Shown: in pieces, positions 21,946 through 32,732 of the stretch | How positions within the stretch are numbered: the first letter of the stretch is position 1 | Layout: each line of letters begins with the position of its first letter | Assembly: GCA_030549495.1 (NCBI GenBank) | Contig: JAUIRK010000857.1 | Location: forward strand, 1-64,000 | Source: Nectonema munidae | Lineage: Eukaryota; Nematomorpha; Nectonematoida; Nectonematidae | Direction of reading: 5' to 3' | DNA: 64,000 nucleotides | Position numbers and translations under genes: made by a program | Notes under the pieces: model-generated | What the model was told of the DNA's origin: nothing | The model's database searches: none | The model's input: the letters and a program-made list of their open reading frames with translations, nothing else

Positions 21946-22959
21946 AGGGTTGGGTTCAATTATAATTATAATTGCGTAATTGAAAATTAATTACAATTAC
22001 ACCGTAATTGAAAAAAAATTGGAGACATAATTGAAATTATAATTGTAATTTGGGCCTTGTAATTGAAAATGTAATTGTAATTGAAAAGATAATTGCCAAT
22101 TTTTTGGTTCTAGGAGAATCATCGGCAATCCTAGCTTATCAATCCTATAGATGACAGTCATGAAGGGTTATCCTCTCTCTTCATATTCATCAATTCCTGT
22201 CTATATAGAGCAATTATTATTCAGATAATTTTCGTATATTCCTGAGATATTGGTAAAAAATCACACCCCTTTTCATTGTTTCAATATTCCTTCCTATATT
22301 TTCACCACATGACTTCCATGTGGTGATGAGAAAAATTTGTATTGCTACTACTACACGCGTAGTTGTGAAGAAGCGGTAAATTCATAGAGATAGAGAGAAC
22401 AACAATTTTTGATAGCTGTCATATAAAGTGGTACGATTGTCGCACTAGCCATCGGTACCTGAGTATCCCTGCATCTTCTTCTCCTGTGGAACTCCTTTTC
22501 TCACTCGCTGGCAAAATTATCAGGCCGATGCTGTCTGTCTGATTCCAGATTTGGAGAATTAATGTTCCTCTGGTGTAATTCACAGCCGGAGTGATTTTAA
22601 ATTTTAATATAACTTTCATGAAAAAGTGTTCGTTTGTTTTTCATTTATTTAAAATATATGTTGAAGTTAAGCAACCTTAGGAGGGGTTGATAGTAGGATG
22701 GGTGACTCGCGAGGAGTCTCAAGTGTTGCAGGACATATCAGCGAGCCCTACTTATCAAAGGCTGGGTAGTGTAGATTGTCGAAATTGGCTTGTGCACCTT
22801 AAAGATCCCTAAGGAATATTCGAAAAGAGTAGGGGAATTTCCGTGTTCTCGAGTTTCCTTCCTTCGCTGCCCATCTCGATAGACATGAGCCTCCTTGTTG
22901 TCTAGCCCTAGGGCTGAAGCGAATGGATAAAAAATGGCAACATAATTGCACTTATAATT
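21946..22959. mobile_element. 1-kb insertion in LINE copy 2 (hAT-like left end, imperfect TSD)
   Basis: Alignment with copy 1 shows a clean insertion between 'gacccatac' (21937-21945) and 'gactcatat' (22960-22968), an imperfect 9-bp duplication. The left end AGGGTTGGGTTCAATTAT, preceded by C, resembles a hAT terminus. It is followed by subterminal repeats of 'taattacaattac' type. A poor inverted match (aattataa..gcaatta) lies at the right end, and the expected GAACCCAACCCTG is missing. It includes the 5S-like block at 22661-22737. It is perhaps a composite of two elements. Confidence 0.55.
22661..22737 (+). other. 5S rRNA-like sequence (3' two-thirds)
   Basis: It contains GAAGTTAAGCA, then a TAGTA, then GGATGGGTGAC, and AGTGTTGCAGGAC, in the order and spacing of 5S rRNA nucleotides about 46 to 118. 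The internal Pol III promoter blocks (A box GTTAAGCA, C box GGATGGGTGAC) are kept. The first 45 nt of 5S are absent. It is either a 5S pseudogene or part of a 5S-derived SINE; the following 190 bp ('...gtgcaccttaaagatccct...gaatggataaaaaa') could be its body. Confidence 0.65.
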
Positions 22960-22968
22960 GACTCATAT

Positions 22969-25255
22969 CATGCTGCCCAACGCTTACTCTCGCAAAGACT
23001 AACATCATCGCTAAGCTCTTCCCATCCCACTATGAGACCACTTAGACCAAAATCAGCTCTCAGCTACGACACGATCACTGCAACTCACATTAAAAAATCA
23101 TTTCTCCTCTTACCTACTCCACATATACAACGTGTGCTTATCTAACTCCTTTTTTCCATCAGTGTGGAAAATAGGCCAACTCCTCTTTCTGCCTAAACCT
23201 CACAAAGAAAAACTGGCAACCAATCACTATCCTCCCTGTTTTAGGCAAGCTATTAGAAAAAGTAATTCGCAAAAGGCTGATTCATTATATATCACAAAAC
23301 AATCTCATACACCCATCACAGTTTGAATATCTCCCGCACAGGAATACTGAGTCAGCTCTTTCCAAGTTGACCGAGTATTTAGAACACTTCATAGCATCCC
23401 AAAAGACTGCATCAGTCCTTTTCCTTGACATCGATAACGCATTCAATAGCGCTTGTCACCCCGCCATCATCCTCAACATGCAGCTTAAGAAATACCCACC
23501 CTACATCATAAAATTCATCAACAACTACCTACAAAACGGCTATTTAATCTTACGCGAAAAATCCATCCCCGCAGTCCATACACTCTCTTTCTCCACTCCC
23601 GTAGTAGGTTGCCTCTCTGACATCCTCTGGCTCATTCTCATCAATCCTAGAATCCAAATCTCAAGTTTTCCAGTGTTACTCCGACGATCTTCTCAGGAAA
23701 CACACAAAACCTCCAGAATATTGCCTCACTTTTCAACATCCTCAACTTCATCGCCAATTCACTGAAAATATCGTTTAACACATCCAAAACCACCCTAATT
23801 CATTTCACTTGCAAACACTCCCCACATCTACCTTTGCTTACTAATCATAACAGCCTCATTCAATCAGCATCAAGTATCTAGGTCTTACCTTTCAAACAAA
23901 CATGAAATGGTCCACACACTTCAAAAACACGTACATCAAACTATCACAGACTCTGTTTCAACTAAGACAAGCAATCTCATACAAATGGGGTCTAAGCATC
24001 CATCATTCTTTATTGATTTACAAATCTCTTATACTTCATCGTTCGCTCACCCATCCCTCATTACATATTTATTCAAAATCTATATGCTCAGTCTATAACC
24101 ATCTCGAAAGCTTATCGCACAACCACAACATCTATTCTAGAAATCACACTGAATTACAAACCACTTTTAATTCAACTAAACGATACCTTCATCAGAAGCT
24201 ACATCAGCACATATAAATCTTTACTTTCCCCATTTACATCTACTGAACGCATCACACCCTTACGCGAAGCTGCTTTAAACATCACTTTCCACTTTGCATC
24301 GTTACCTGATACACCCAACTACATTAGTACATCCTTCTTCGCCCCTTCCTTTTGCTATCACTACTAATGCAAACAAATCTCTCGCCACTAAACAGGTAAA
24401 AAGGCTAAGGCATCGCTCCGACTCTTCAATCCTGAGAATCTTCACAGACGTTTCCAAGACATCGCAAAAATTCGCTATCACCACCGCTTTCTACTCAGGC
24501 GCCTCTCTATCTCCCTTCTTTTCTACAAGCTCTCCTCTAAACCATTTAACTAAAACTTGTCATGCTAGTTAAGCTTTAATCACTCATGCGATCACATCAC
24601 CCAACACATCAATACCTTCTTCACACGTTTCACTCATATCCATTTCTATACGGACTCCTTGAACATCACGCGCGATCTACGCCTCATCAAAAACGTTCCC
24701 TTCTTCGCTTCCATCTTGTTCTCAAAACTACGACTCCTCTCCACTCATTTCACTGTCTCCATTTTCTGGTGCCCCGCTCACTCCAACATACATGAAAACC
24801 TGCATGTTGGCCATCTCGTCAAAAGAACCTTATCAAGACCCTGCATTACACATTTGACCTCAGTACACCCCAACGTCTTACTACGCAACATTTCCATGCA
24901 CACTCAAAACCAATGGCAAAACTCCCTCACCAACTCCACAAACACCCTGCTTTCGCGCATATCCAACATCAAAGCCATACACCAATCCTGGGCTTCACAC
25001 AAATACACTCCATCGAGATATCTTATTAGGTGGCTTTCGGGTCATTGCCCCTGCAAAACCTACTTTTTTCGCATTAAACTCTCAGACAAGCTGACGTGTC
25101 GGTTCTGCAACGCACTTTTCGAAACACCATATCACCTCGCCTTCCTCTGCCCAAACTTCATCTCACACCGACACAAACTTATCAACGCATGCGCCTCAAC
25201 CCTTGGCCACTTTCCCACTAATCTAAGCGACATCATTACTCCCCACAACTCTTGA
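22969..25255 (+). pseudogene. LINE copy 2 ORF2, RT, RNase H and C-terminal region
   Basis: RT pieces include SVWKIGQLLFLPKPHKEK, box A SVLFLDIDNAFNSACHP, and a shifted box C FQCYSDDLLRK, again SDD. RNase H pieces are LRIFTDVSKTSQKFA and FWCPAHSNIHEN. The end shows WLSGHCPCKTYFFRI and CRFCNALFETPYHLAFLC. It is split in many frames. Confidence 0.75.
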
Positions 25256-25464
25256 ACTTACTCTCCGCCCTGATAGGCACTATTGAACCCATCCTTCACC
25301 TCAGCCCACAATAAAATCGAGAATCCTTCTCTATATACATTTATCATTTCTAGAATGCTCCTAACATTCTTCTTTGCATTCTTCTCTTCAACTCCCATCA
25401 AGCAATTTGCAAGCCTATCAATTAAATTTGGAAAGTGCTTTGACATCTCTACCTACCTACCTAT

Positions 25465-25920
25465 ATTTGATTTATTTATGAAACTCTAAAATGACTGCCA
25501 ACATTGAGTTAAATTTTAAAACGTTTGTTACTATAATTTGTTGTTTTTAGATGTAAAAATTCATGTTTTGTTAATATATAAATTTTTGTATTGCTATTTC
25601 AAGTAATTTTCATTATAATGTTTTTTTATCCGCGGCTTACTTTAGCCTGGCCCTAAATTAAATTTCATTTTGAGTTCAAGTTTTCTATCAATTTTTTTGG
25701 ATGTAAAAACTCAAATTTAGTATATGTTTAAAACGGGCGTATATTTTTTCAGGGGGAGGGGGCCGAAAATGACCTTCGCTCCCCCCCCCCCCCCCCCCCC
25801 TCAATAATTTTTTATAAGTAAGAGTTACTGCTTGTTTATAAAACATGTATGATAATCGCATTATAGGATGTAATGATCATTCGAATACATGATAATGTAA
25901 GATAAGAGAATAAAAGATGG
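25465..25920. other. Non-coding, with C-tract
   Basis: A CAGGGGGAGGGGGCC block near 25749 and a C-run at about 25782-25801 look like MITE material, but no paired ends are resolved. Confidence 0.4.
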
Positions 25921-25927
25921 AATGCTT

Positions 25928-26053
25928 TTTCTCTTCCGCTACTCAAGCTCTCTTCTCTCATTCAATCTCTCTTCTCTCATTCAAGCTCTCTTCTTTCACT
26001 CAAGCTCTCTTTTCTTGTTTAAGCTCTCCTATCTCATTTAGCTCTCTTCTCTC
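25928..26053. repeat. Pyrimidine-rich minisatellite, unit about 20 bp
   Basis: About six copies of CAAGCTCTCTTCTCTCATT with small changes. The last unit supplies the target duplication of the MITE that follows. Confidence 0.85.
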
Positions 26054-26257
26054 CAGTGGCGTAGCTAGGCTGGGGCATGAGGGACCGTGCCCCCTCCCAT
26101 GTACCTGATGATGCCCCATGCACCTTATGCGATATAAGTTTTCGAAAATTTCTCCAATGAAAGGATCAAGAAAGTATAAATAATGTTGCTCAAGTTTTTT
26201 AAGTTTTTAAATTGTGCCCCCCCCCCCCCTATCAATTTTTTTTTGGGTACACCACTG
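26054..26257. mobile_element. hAT MITE with perfect 8-bp TSD
   Basis: 204 bp; ends CAGTGGCGTAGC and the complement of CAGTGGTGTACC, 10 of 12 matching. Duplications CTTCTCTC lie at 26046-26053 and 26258-26265. An internal C-run is next to the right end. It is non-coding. Confidence 0.85.
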
Positions 26258-26265
26258 CTTCTCTC

Positions 26266-27196
26266 TAATTTGTATTTAGAGTTAAATTAAAAATAATTCT
26301 ATTTATCTCATTAGAAACTAGTTTTTAGTGGAATATAAGTTCAATATTTTCAGAACCTTTTTCATGATACCAAAGTTCAGCTATTCAAATTATTCACAGA
26401 TTTTTGGTAAAAATTTAGTTCCATCAATACACCAAACATTTTGCAAAAGTGAAAATTTGTTTGTTTTTAAATGAGAGAAAAATAGTATTCAATCGTTACA
26501 ATTTTATATCAATGAATATTGTCAGAATCGCGTTAAAAAAATTTTTCAACAAAGGTCACTTTTAATCTTTATCAGTACGTTTGTTTCATTTTGTAACATT
26601 TTAAAACCTTAAATTTTTCAAGTCAAGATATTTTTTTTCAATAGCCATTTGGAAATGAATATTTTGACTAGCTATTTAGTTTAAGAGCAAAAATACTCTA
26701 TTTGAGCAGAGATATTTTTTATATTGTTCGATTGTTAAATTTTATAAGTAACACTGTACATAATTAATTAAATCATTTTTTTTTAAGAAAATTTGTTGAT
26801 TATTATAATAAAAATATAATATCGAAACAAAATGTTTCAGTTGTTAAAAATGTACTTAATCTATTTATGACAGCTGTCAGAATTTTATTTTTAGACAGAA
26901 ATAGTAAAAAAAACGCAATGATTTTCTTGTTCTCGTATACTATGTACAAAATATAAAAAATACAAGCGTTACCAAATCACCCTATGAGGGTATCTACTTC
27001 AACGTTGGCTTTTACTGCTTATAAATACATGAAAATATCAAATAAACTATCTCATTTTTATGCCTTCTATTATTTTGAAATTATTCTGGGAACAGCCAGA
27101 TCCATTTTAAAATAGTGAAAATTGCTTTATTAGTTTATTTTGTCTCCTTTCTCTCTTATGTTAATTATGTAGCAAATTTTTCAATTTTGAGTAAAA
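26266..27196. other. AT-rich sequence without recognised gene
   Basis: No exon-like reading frame, transposon end or RNA gene is seen. Confidence 0.5.
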
Positions 27197-27338
27197 GGTA
27201 CCGTGGGTGTGTTTTCATTGACAAGGCACTGCTGTACCGCTTATGTCAAACTATGAACAATTTGGAATCGATGAGGAATCGAATCCAGAGGCTTCCGTTC
27301 TGAGTCCATCATCTCAACCAACCTGCCATGCCACTCAT
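27197..27338 (-). mobile_element. tRNA-derived SINE, second family, copy 1
   Basis: Reading on the minus strand: GGCATGGCAGGTTGGTTGAG (A-box-like), GGATTCGATTCC (B box), then a body with AAGCGGTACAGCAGTGCCTT and AATGAAAACACACCCACGG, ending GGTACC. The body and its order match the plus-strand copy at 32733-32870. No clear target duplication was found. Confidence 0.7.
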
Positions 27339-27354
27339 AGAGTATACTGTAGGG

Positions 27355-27549
27355 CAGCGTTTTCCAAATTGTGGGTCCCGACCCTTCAGTGGGTCGCGTA
27401 AAAAATAAAATGGGTCCTGGACAAAAAAGATACTGAATAAATGAACCTATATTGAACAGAGTTTGTCGTATTACATTTAAGTATTATGGGTCGCGATGCA
27501 AACTGTGGTTCTTGCTATGGGTGGCAGTAAAAAAAGTTTGAAAACGCTG
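27355..27549. mobile_element. hAT MITE with perfect 8-bp TSD
   Basis: 195 bp; CAGCGTTTTCCAAA on the left, and the complement of CAGCGTTTTCAAAC on the right. Duplications CTGTAGGG lie at 27347-27354 and 27550-27557. Internal GTGGGTCCCGACCC/GGGTCGCG words are those of a widespread hAT MITE type. It is non-coding. Confidence 0.9.
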
Positions 27550-27557
27550 CTGTAGGG

Positions 27558-29040
27558 GATACGTCAAATTAGTTTTTAAAAAACTTAAGTTATACTGTAA
27601 AAATTTTTAGTTCTTGTTGAAGCTCTATAACTTTTTCTGATCGACTTTTTTCCTTAAAAGTTATTATAAAAGGCAAATCATTGCAAAATGTTAAATTATT
27701 TTACTTTTTGTAGATTTTTGTAGCTTGCACCAATTTAGCTTTTAAATTATTTTTGAATGATGCTGAGAAAAATGAAGTAATGCAATCTTAATTTATTGTT
27801 TGATTTTCGTTTGCACAATTTTATCTTTATTTTATACCCTTTTTTGAGAGTCTAACCAACTTACACTTATTCTTATACACTAAAAAGAATGAAAAAATTC
27901 AAATACCAAGTTTTCTAACTTTAGTTTTATTTTACATTTTTGATAAAAATTACCTCAGAAAAGTAGACTACTTCATTTTCAAATGAAAAGCTTATTGCCC
28001 CCCCCCCCCCAAACAATTTTGGATTTTTTAAACTAGTGTATATGCGATATGCAAATGTAATTAAAATATTTTCGTTGAAAGTATAGTATTTAAATTTCAC
28101 CAATTTTGTAAAAAAAATATAAAGTAATCTTATAAATTTTTTAATACACCTTATTTTAAAGGATTGCTTGTATATTTGGTCTCCCGTGGTATTTCCAGAC
28201 CACTAATTTTGAAGATTGCCAAAAAAAATTTCGCCCCAATAATTTTGAGGATGTGCGCCCCTGGTTTAAAAGTTTGTACTCATATTCCAAGTATCTTATT
28301 TTATAATGATTTTTGTCCCTGGCTTACTCTATTCCTTACAATAAACAAAAAGAAACTTTTTGATCGCTATGTACAATGATAAAATCAATAAAAAAATTTG
28401 TTTTTTTTCTACGTATCCGCTATTAATTTTATACTCATCAATATTTCTTATTCTTGAATCACCTGAATGAGCCAAAACAAATCCTGTCATGATCGTGAAT
28501 ATAAATAATCTGGAGACTTATAACTTTTCATAATCGCAACATCCATTTCTCTGAAAGTTGGATTTATAGCTACCATGAGCTTGATAAATTCATCGATAAA
28601 TCAGCAGTTATTCCAGCGATGGGACATTATAGCTTCAGTCAATTTTCAAATAGTTATGGTTTTTGACGAAAATAGACTGGCAAACATGATCTAAAACTGA
28701 ATGGTTAGAACAGATTACTCCTGTGTTTTTTGTTTGAAACTTTTCCATTAGGACATGGAGAGACAGTGATCACTACTCATCCCAAGCCGTTACCACTCAT
28801 TATTGCTTTTGAACAGTTATTGAAACCTATGGTCATAAATGCCCTTTCAGCTTAACAAAAAGCCTTATCGAGACACATGCTATGCTTTAACAAAGTGAAG
28901 ATTTTATACCATGATACTAAAAACAATATATTTTGTAAAATCTTTTGTGAAACAAATTCTTGGTTAATCCGATTCACTATTTGGTGTTCAAAGGTCAACA
29001 ATTTCTGTCTTCTAAAGATCGTTTGTAAAAGCTTGTATTA
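27558..29040. other. AT-rich sequence with one hAT-like end
   Basis: At 28250-28264 GGATGTGCGCCCCTG matches the fragment at 13998-14012 and may be a hAT terminus. A C-run lies at 27994-28006. No gene is recognised. Confidence 0.4.
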
Positions 29041-29054
29041 CAAAACTCATTGGT

Positions 29055-29870
29055 AATCAGAACTCGTTTATTCGACATTTCCGCTATCCGATACAATATT
29101 AACTCTACGAATTTTCCCCACCCGGTTATTCTGACATTCACACTGTCTTCATCAAAGCAATGCCTTCACGCCTGCCTGTATAATTTGCTAATTCGTCAGA
29201 CCAATCAAGTAATAGTATTTTTATGACCCATGCATTTAACACTAGAAAAGCCTACTTATTTTGTACGTAAAAAAGACATTGGCTTATATACGACACTAAC
29301 ATAAAAGTTTACAATGACAAAAATAAAACAATTTTAAAGGTTTACTATAAAATTTATGCAAAACTTTATTTTACTTAAATTTAGTATTTTATATTAGTAA
29401 CACAAATCTAAAGTCCATGTGAACCATCGAGGTAAAAAATTAAATTATAATTCACACAATTTTATTTCATTAACCTAAATACTCAAAAATATTTAATGTC
29501 TGAAAATATCCCTAATTAAAAAAAGCTAAGCTTTTGAAAAAAGTTACGCGTTCTTTGCTATCCGATAGCTTTTCTAGTGTTAATTGTGAATGAAAAATAT
29601 TTTAAACAATTTTAAGCAAAGAGGGGCAAGAAATCATCTACCTGAGAGTATCATATGCAACAGAGGAGTGATAATGAAACCACACCTCCTACTTATTCAG
29701 AAACAGCTAGGCAGGCACTTTTCAGCGCGCTGCAGTTCATCAAGAAGTCACATGCTCGTCACTACAGCAGCATATCCTCGCTCACAGATTTACTGCAGAC
29801 ATCATATAGCAGATTCTCAACAAATGTCAGAGATGATTTAATATGGCGTAAATATTTAGTTAATTTCCTT
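29055..29870 (+). mobile_element. Probable pogo/Tigger deletion remnant
   Basis: The left part CAGAACTCGTTTATTCGACA and 'gctatccgatac' resembles pogo termini. At 29655-29876 a frame reads ETTPPTYSETARQALFSALQ then FIKKSHARHYSSISSL, like the C-terminal tail of Tigger transposases. A piggyBac-type MITE sits between. The link between the parts is inferred. Confidence 0.4.
29240..29579. mobile_element. piggyBac-type MITE with TTAA duplications
   Basis: 340 bp with perfect 12-bp inverted ends CACTAGAAAAGC. TTAA occurs at 29236-29239 and 29580-29583. It is non-coding. Confidence 0.85.
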
Positions 29871-30423
29871 AATTAAAATTGAATTTTGAATGATGGGTTT
29901 AAAGAAATATTTTTGAATAAACTTTTTGCATCAAGCTATACTATCATATTTAAACATCTATGAAAAACGAGAAGCTATATTTTTCAATTTTAGTATACAG
30001 ATGCCAAAATATTCTTTTTCTACCACTCACAATCTAAATCTCAGACTTGGTAATTATCGTATATTTAGGTTGGCTTATTTTATCATGGTGTAATCACTTA
30101 TCCAAGCTTGGTAAATAAAGGTAACGATAAAGTCAATTTATTCTTATTATTATCTGCTTACGTAATCTTATTTTTATTTCTATGGAGATTCATACGTGTA
30201 AAGAAAAGACAGGCAAACCAAATTGGAGTATTCACATACTGCTCATGCTCTTTATTCTCAAAGCATTCATAGACATTTTTAGGTTTATTACGATGAAAAG
30301 AATTCATGAATCGCATAAATTTGTATTATCCTGTATACACCTTCTCATCTATGATTAGAATAGCGCGATCGAGAAGCCTTGAGGTAATCGTTTCTACGTC
30401 ATTCTGTGTATCGAATACACACG

Positions 30424-30477
30424 TATAAAAGGCGTGCAAATCTAAAAATCGTCATTCCCACCCATCCTCGCTCTTCG
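30424..30477 (+). promoter_or_regulatory. Core promoter and 5' UTR exon upstream of GST genes
   Basis: TATAAAAG at 30424 lies exactly 30 bp before the A of TCATTC (A at 30454), an arthropod TATA/Inr pair. Twenty-four bases later CTTCG|GTAAGC offers a strong splice donor (30478). The nearest downstream acceptor of good quality, TTATTTTCAG at 31955, leads straight to the ATG of the first GST. Assignment to the GST locus rests on this position and splice logic. Confidence 0.6.
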
Positions 30478-31955
30478 GTAAGCTTATGTTCATTTCACTC
30501 CCAAACCTTTTCGCTAAATAATCTTTGAGAAAGTTTGAACTTGCAGTATTCTTCACGAGTGATATTCAGCTGTATTGGAGATGCTACTTTTTTGCGATCT
30601 GTGTCTTTCGTATAATGTTGACAGACATAGGTTTCTTTATATGTTAGACTTATCGTATAGCTTTGTTAGTACATTTTGGATTTGTCAGTAAGTTCTAAAT
30701 TCTTTGATAAGAGTGAGTACGGCACAAATGGGCGGTTACTGCTACCAAACTCATGCAATGAGTCGTAAATATTTCATTTATGTAGCTCTACTTGTATTCC
30801 GACACGCTAAGCGCTTTTTCATAACATGCCATTTATATTCTTGTACACATAATAAAGTAAATATGTTAAGCTCTTTATTTTAGTGCGTGGCGTCTAACAC
30901 GAAGCCGTATTTACTTCTCGCCAGCGCGTGTACATTTTCAAGGCTGCTTTTGCCAATCTTATCTACGTGGACAAATCTTTTAGATATGTTCTAAAAATTT
31001 TGCGTTTGGCTGATTAAAAATCAGCAATCCATTTCGTGCTTCAGTCGATCTGCGTTTGGCGACTGAGGGATGGCATGAAATGGTGCTAAACATTTTTGAA
31101 GCGACTAAATATTTCCAGTATTAACTCGTAAATGATGATGATAGACAGTATAAACCGAAAAGTGTTAAGTTGGAAGATGCGAACGCTGTTAGGTCAGCGC
31201 TCTGCCTAAGTAGTATCCACTGGCTATAGTGACTCAGTTATCCAAGTTCGACTCACCTCTATATGCATAGTAATCATTGAGGGGAATTTAAAAGATATAA
31301 ATACAAGACGAGAAAAGAGTGTTTTTTAACCATATCAAAGCCTAACGATACCCTAATGTCCGATTAAATAAAATGGTTTGCTTCAAATTTTATGAAAATT
31401 GATTAAAAAATTTGAGCAGACAATTAGTTTTCAAAAAATAGATCTTAAATATTTAATAATGAAATATCTTTGGTACTTATTGGTTATCTTCCCCCAAAAG
31501 CAGTTTCTGCTCAACCTTATAAAAAAAGCTACCTCTAAGTTCTTATAAATTTTTGCAACTAATAAAATCAAGATTTTTTTGTGAAAAAAGGTTTGTTGAA
31601 AAGATTGGTCAATTAGTCATTTGGTTACAGTAAGTTAATCAGTAAGTTATTTGGTATTTAATTAAAAAAATTCCCTTATTTTTTTCTCTAAGATAAATAA
31701 ATACCTAATGACGTTTTAAATTTTTAGTGGGGGTAGAATCAATAAGTACTAAATCGTTTATGTAGTACTTCTAATCCCACCATCATATTTAATTACCCTA
31801 CCCGTGTTTTCCAAGATAACGCAAAAGGCACTAAGTGCTTTGATTCAAAAGTGCCATAAAATCAAGAAATCTCAGCTTTTCATCATTTACTTAATGTCGT
31901 CTCTTTTTTATGTGATCAAATTTGTTAAAATTAAATGCGAATACTTTATTTTCAG
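30478..31955 (+). other. Predicted 5' UTR intron of GST locus
   Basis: GTAAGC at the start and TTTTCAG at the end. It contains no other convincing gene. A tRNA-like stretch at about 31180-31262 (TTAGGTCAGCGCTCTGCC, GTTCGACTC) is too weak to call. Confidence 0.45.
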
Positions 31956-31970
31956 ATAACTTGAAATTAA

Positions 31971-32607
31971 ATGTCACATCCAATTCTCTATGCTCTAGAA
32001 TGGTCTCCTCCAAACAGAAGTATCATTATGCTGGTGAAAGCCATAAATTTGCCTGTGGATATTCACCTGCTTGATTTTTTCAAAGGAGAACACTTAACTC
32101 CGGAATACCTGACACACTGCTCCAACATTAGCTGATAACGGATTTTACATGTGTGAAAGTCGCGCCATTTTAAAATACTTGGTTGACAAATTTTCCAAAA
32201 ATAATCCCATGTATCCTTTAGATCTGCAAAAGAGAGCAAAAATTAACGAAGCGCTTGACTATGATTTGGGGAAATTTTGGAAAACGTTGCAGGATTCTCT
32301 CTTAGATCAGGTACGATTTGGAAAAGAAGCATCTAAGGAGAGCTTGGATAGTTTGCGGTGTGAACTCGAATATTTGGATGGCGTTTTTCAGAAACATCAA
32401 CCATATCTTACTAGCAAGGAAATGACAATCGCGGATTTGTCACTGTTTGCTTTGTTTGACATCATAACCTACACTCACTTTGATATCAGTGCTTACAAGA
32501 ATTTATCCTGTTGGAAGACCAAAATGCAAGCCAATTCATTTTATGAAGATAAGAGTAAAATGGTGTACGAATTTTTCAAAAGGATGCAAGAAATGAAGAA
32601 CAAGTGA
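31971..32607 (+). pseudogene. Cytosolic glutathione S-transferase, delta/epsilon-like, broken
   Basis: ATG at 31971 opens MSHPILYALEWSPPNRSIIM, parallel to the intact neighbour at 34116. Compared with that gene it lacks 14 nt after PEYL (about 32111-32117). This shifts the frame just before the conserved HTAPTLADNGFY segment, whose cis-proline lies in the glutathione site. The rest (32149-32607) is open and well kept: CESRAILKYLVDKF, LDLQKRAKINEAL and the N-capping TIADLSL. A start at 32149 would give a protein without the glutathione site. Recent loss, or an assembly error, are the alternatives. Confidence 0.85.
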
Positions 32608-32732
32608 CGATTCCTTTCTGAACCCTGAAAAACTTTTTTTAATTTACTTTCTCTTCTAATTAAATGATCTTTGTCTTTAATTTTGAGATTGATAAAAATT
32701 AATCGAACATACCTTTCACTATGTTCTTTTAA

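Larger units (their letters stand above)
20009..25464 (+). mobile_element. I-like LINE, copy 2 (5'-truncated, interrupted)
   Basis: Homology to copy 1 starts inside ORF1 (CTCACCAATTCAACTCTC) and continues through endonuclease, RT, RNase H and the 3' tail CTACCTACCTACC at 25449-25464. It lies in opposite orientation to copy 1. A 1,014-bp insert at 21946-22959 separates endonuclease from RT. Compared with copy 1 it has more stops and small deletions and is clearly inactive. A 5' truncation of this kind is usual for target-primed reverse transcription. Confidence 0.85.

Noticed and set aside
22420-22620. 66-residue minus-strand open frame in the 1-kb insert
   Set aside because: No motif, and it lies in non-coding insert sequence.
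31180-31262. tRNA-like stretch (TTAGGTCAGCGCTCTGCC ... GTTCGACTC) in the GST intron
   Set aside because: A cloverleaf cannot be formed with confidence, and it does not match either SINE family.
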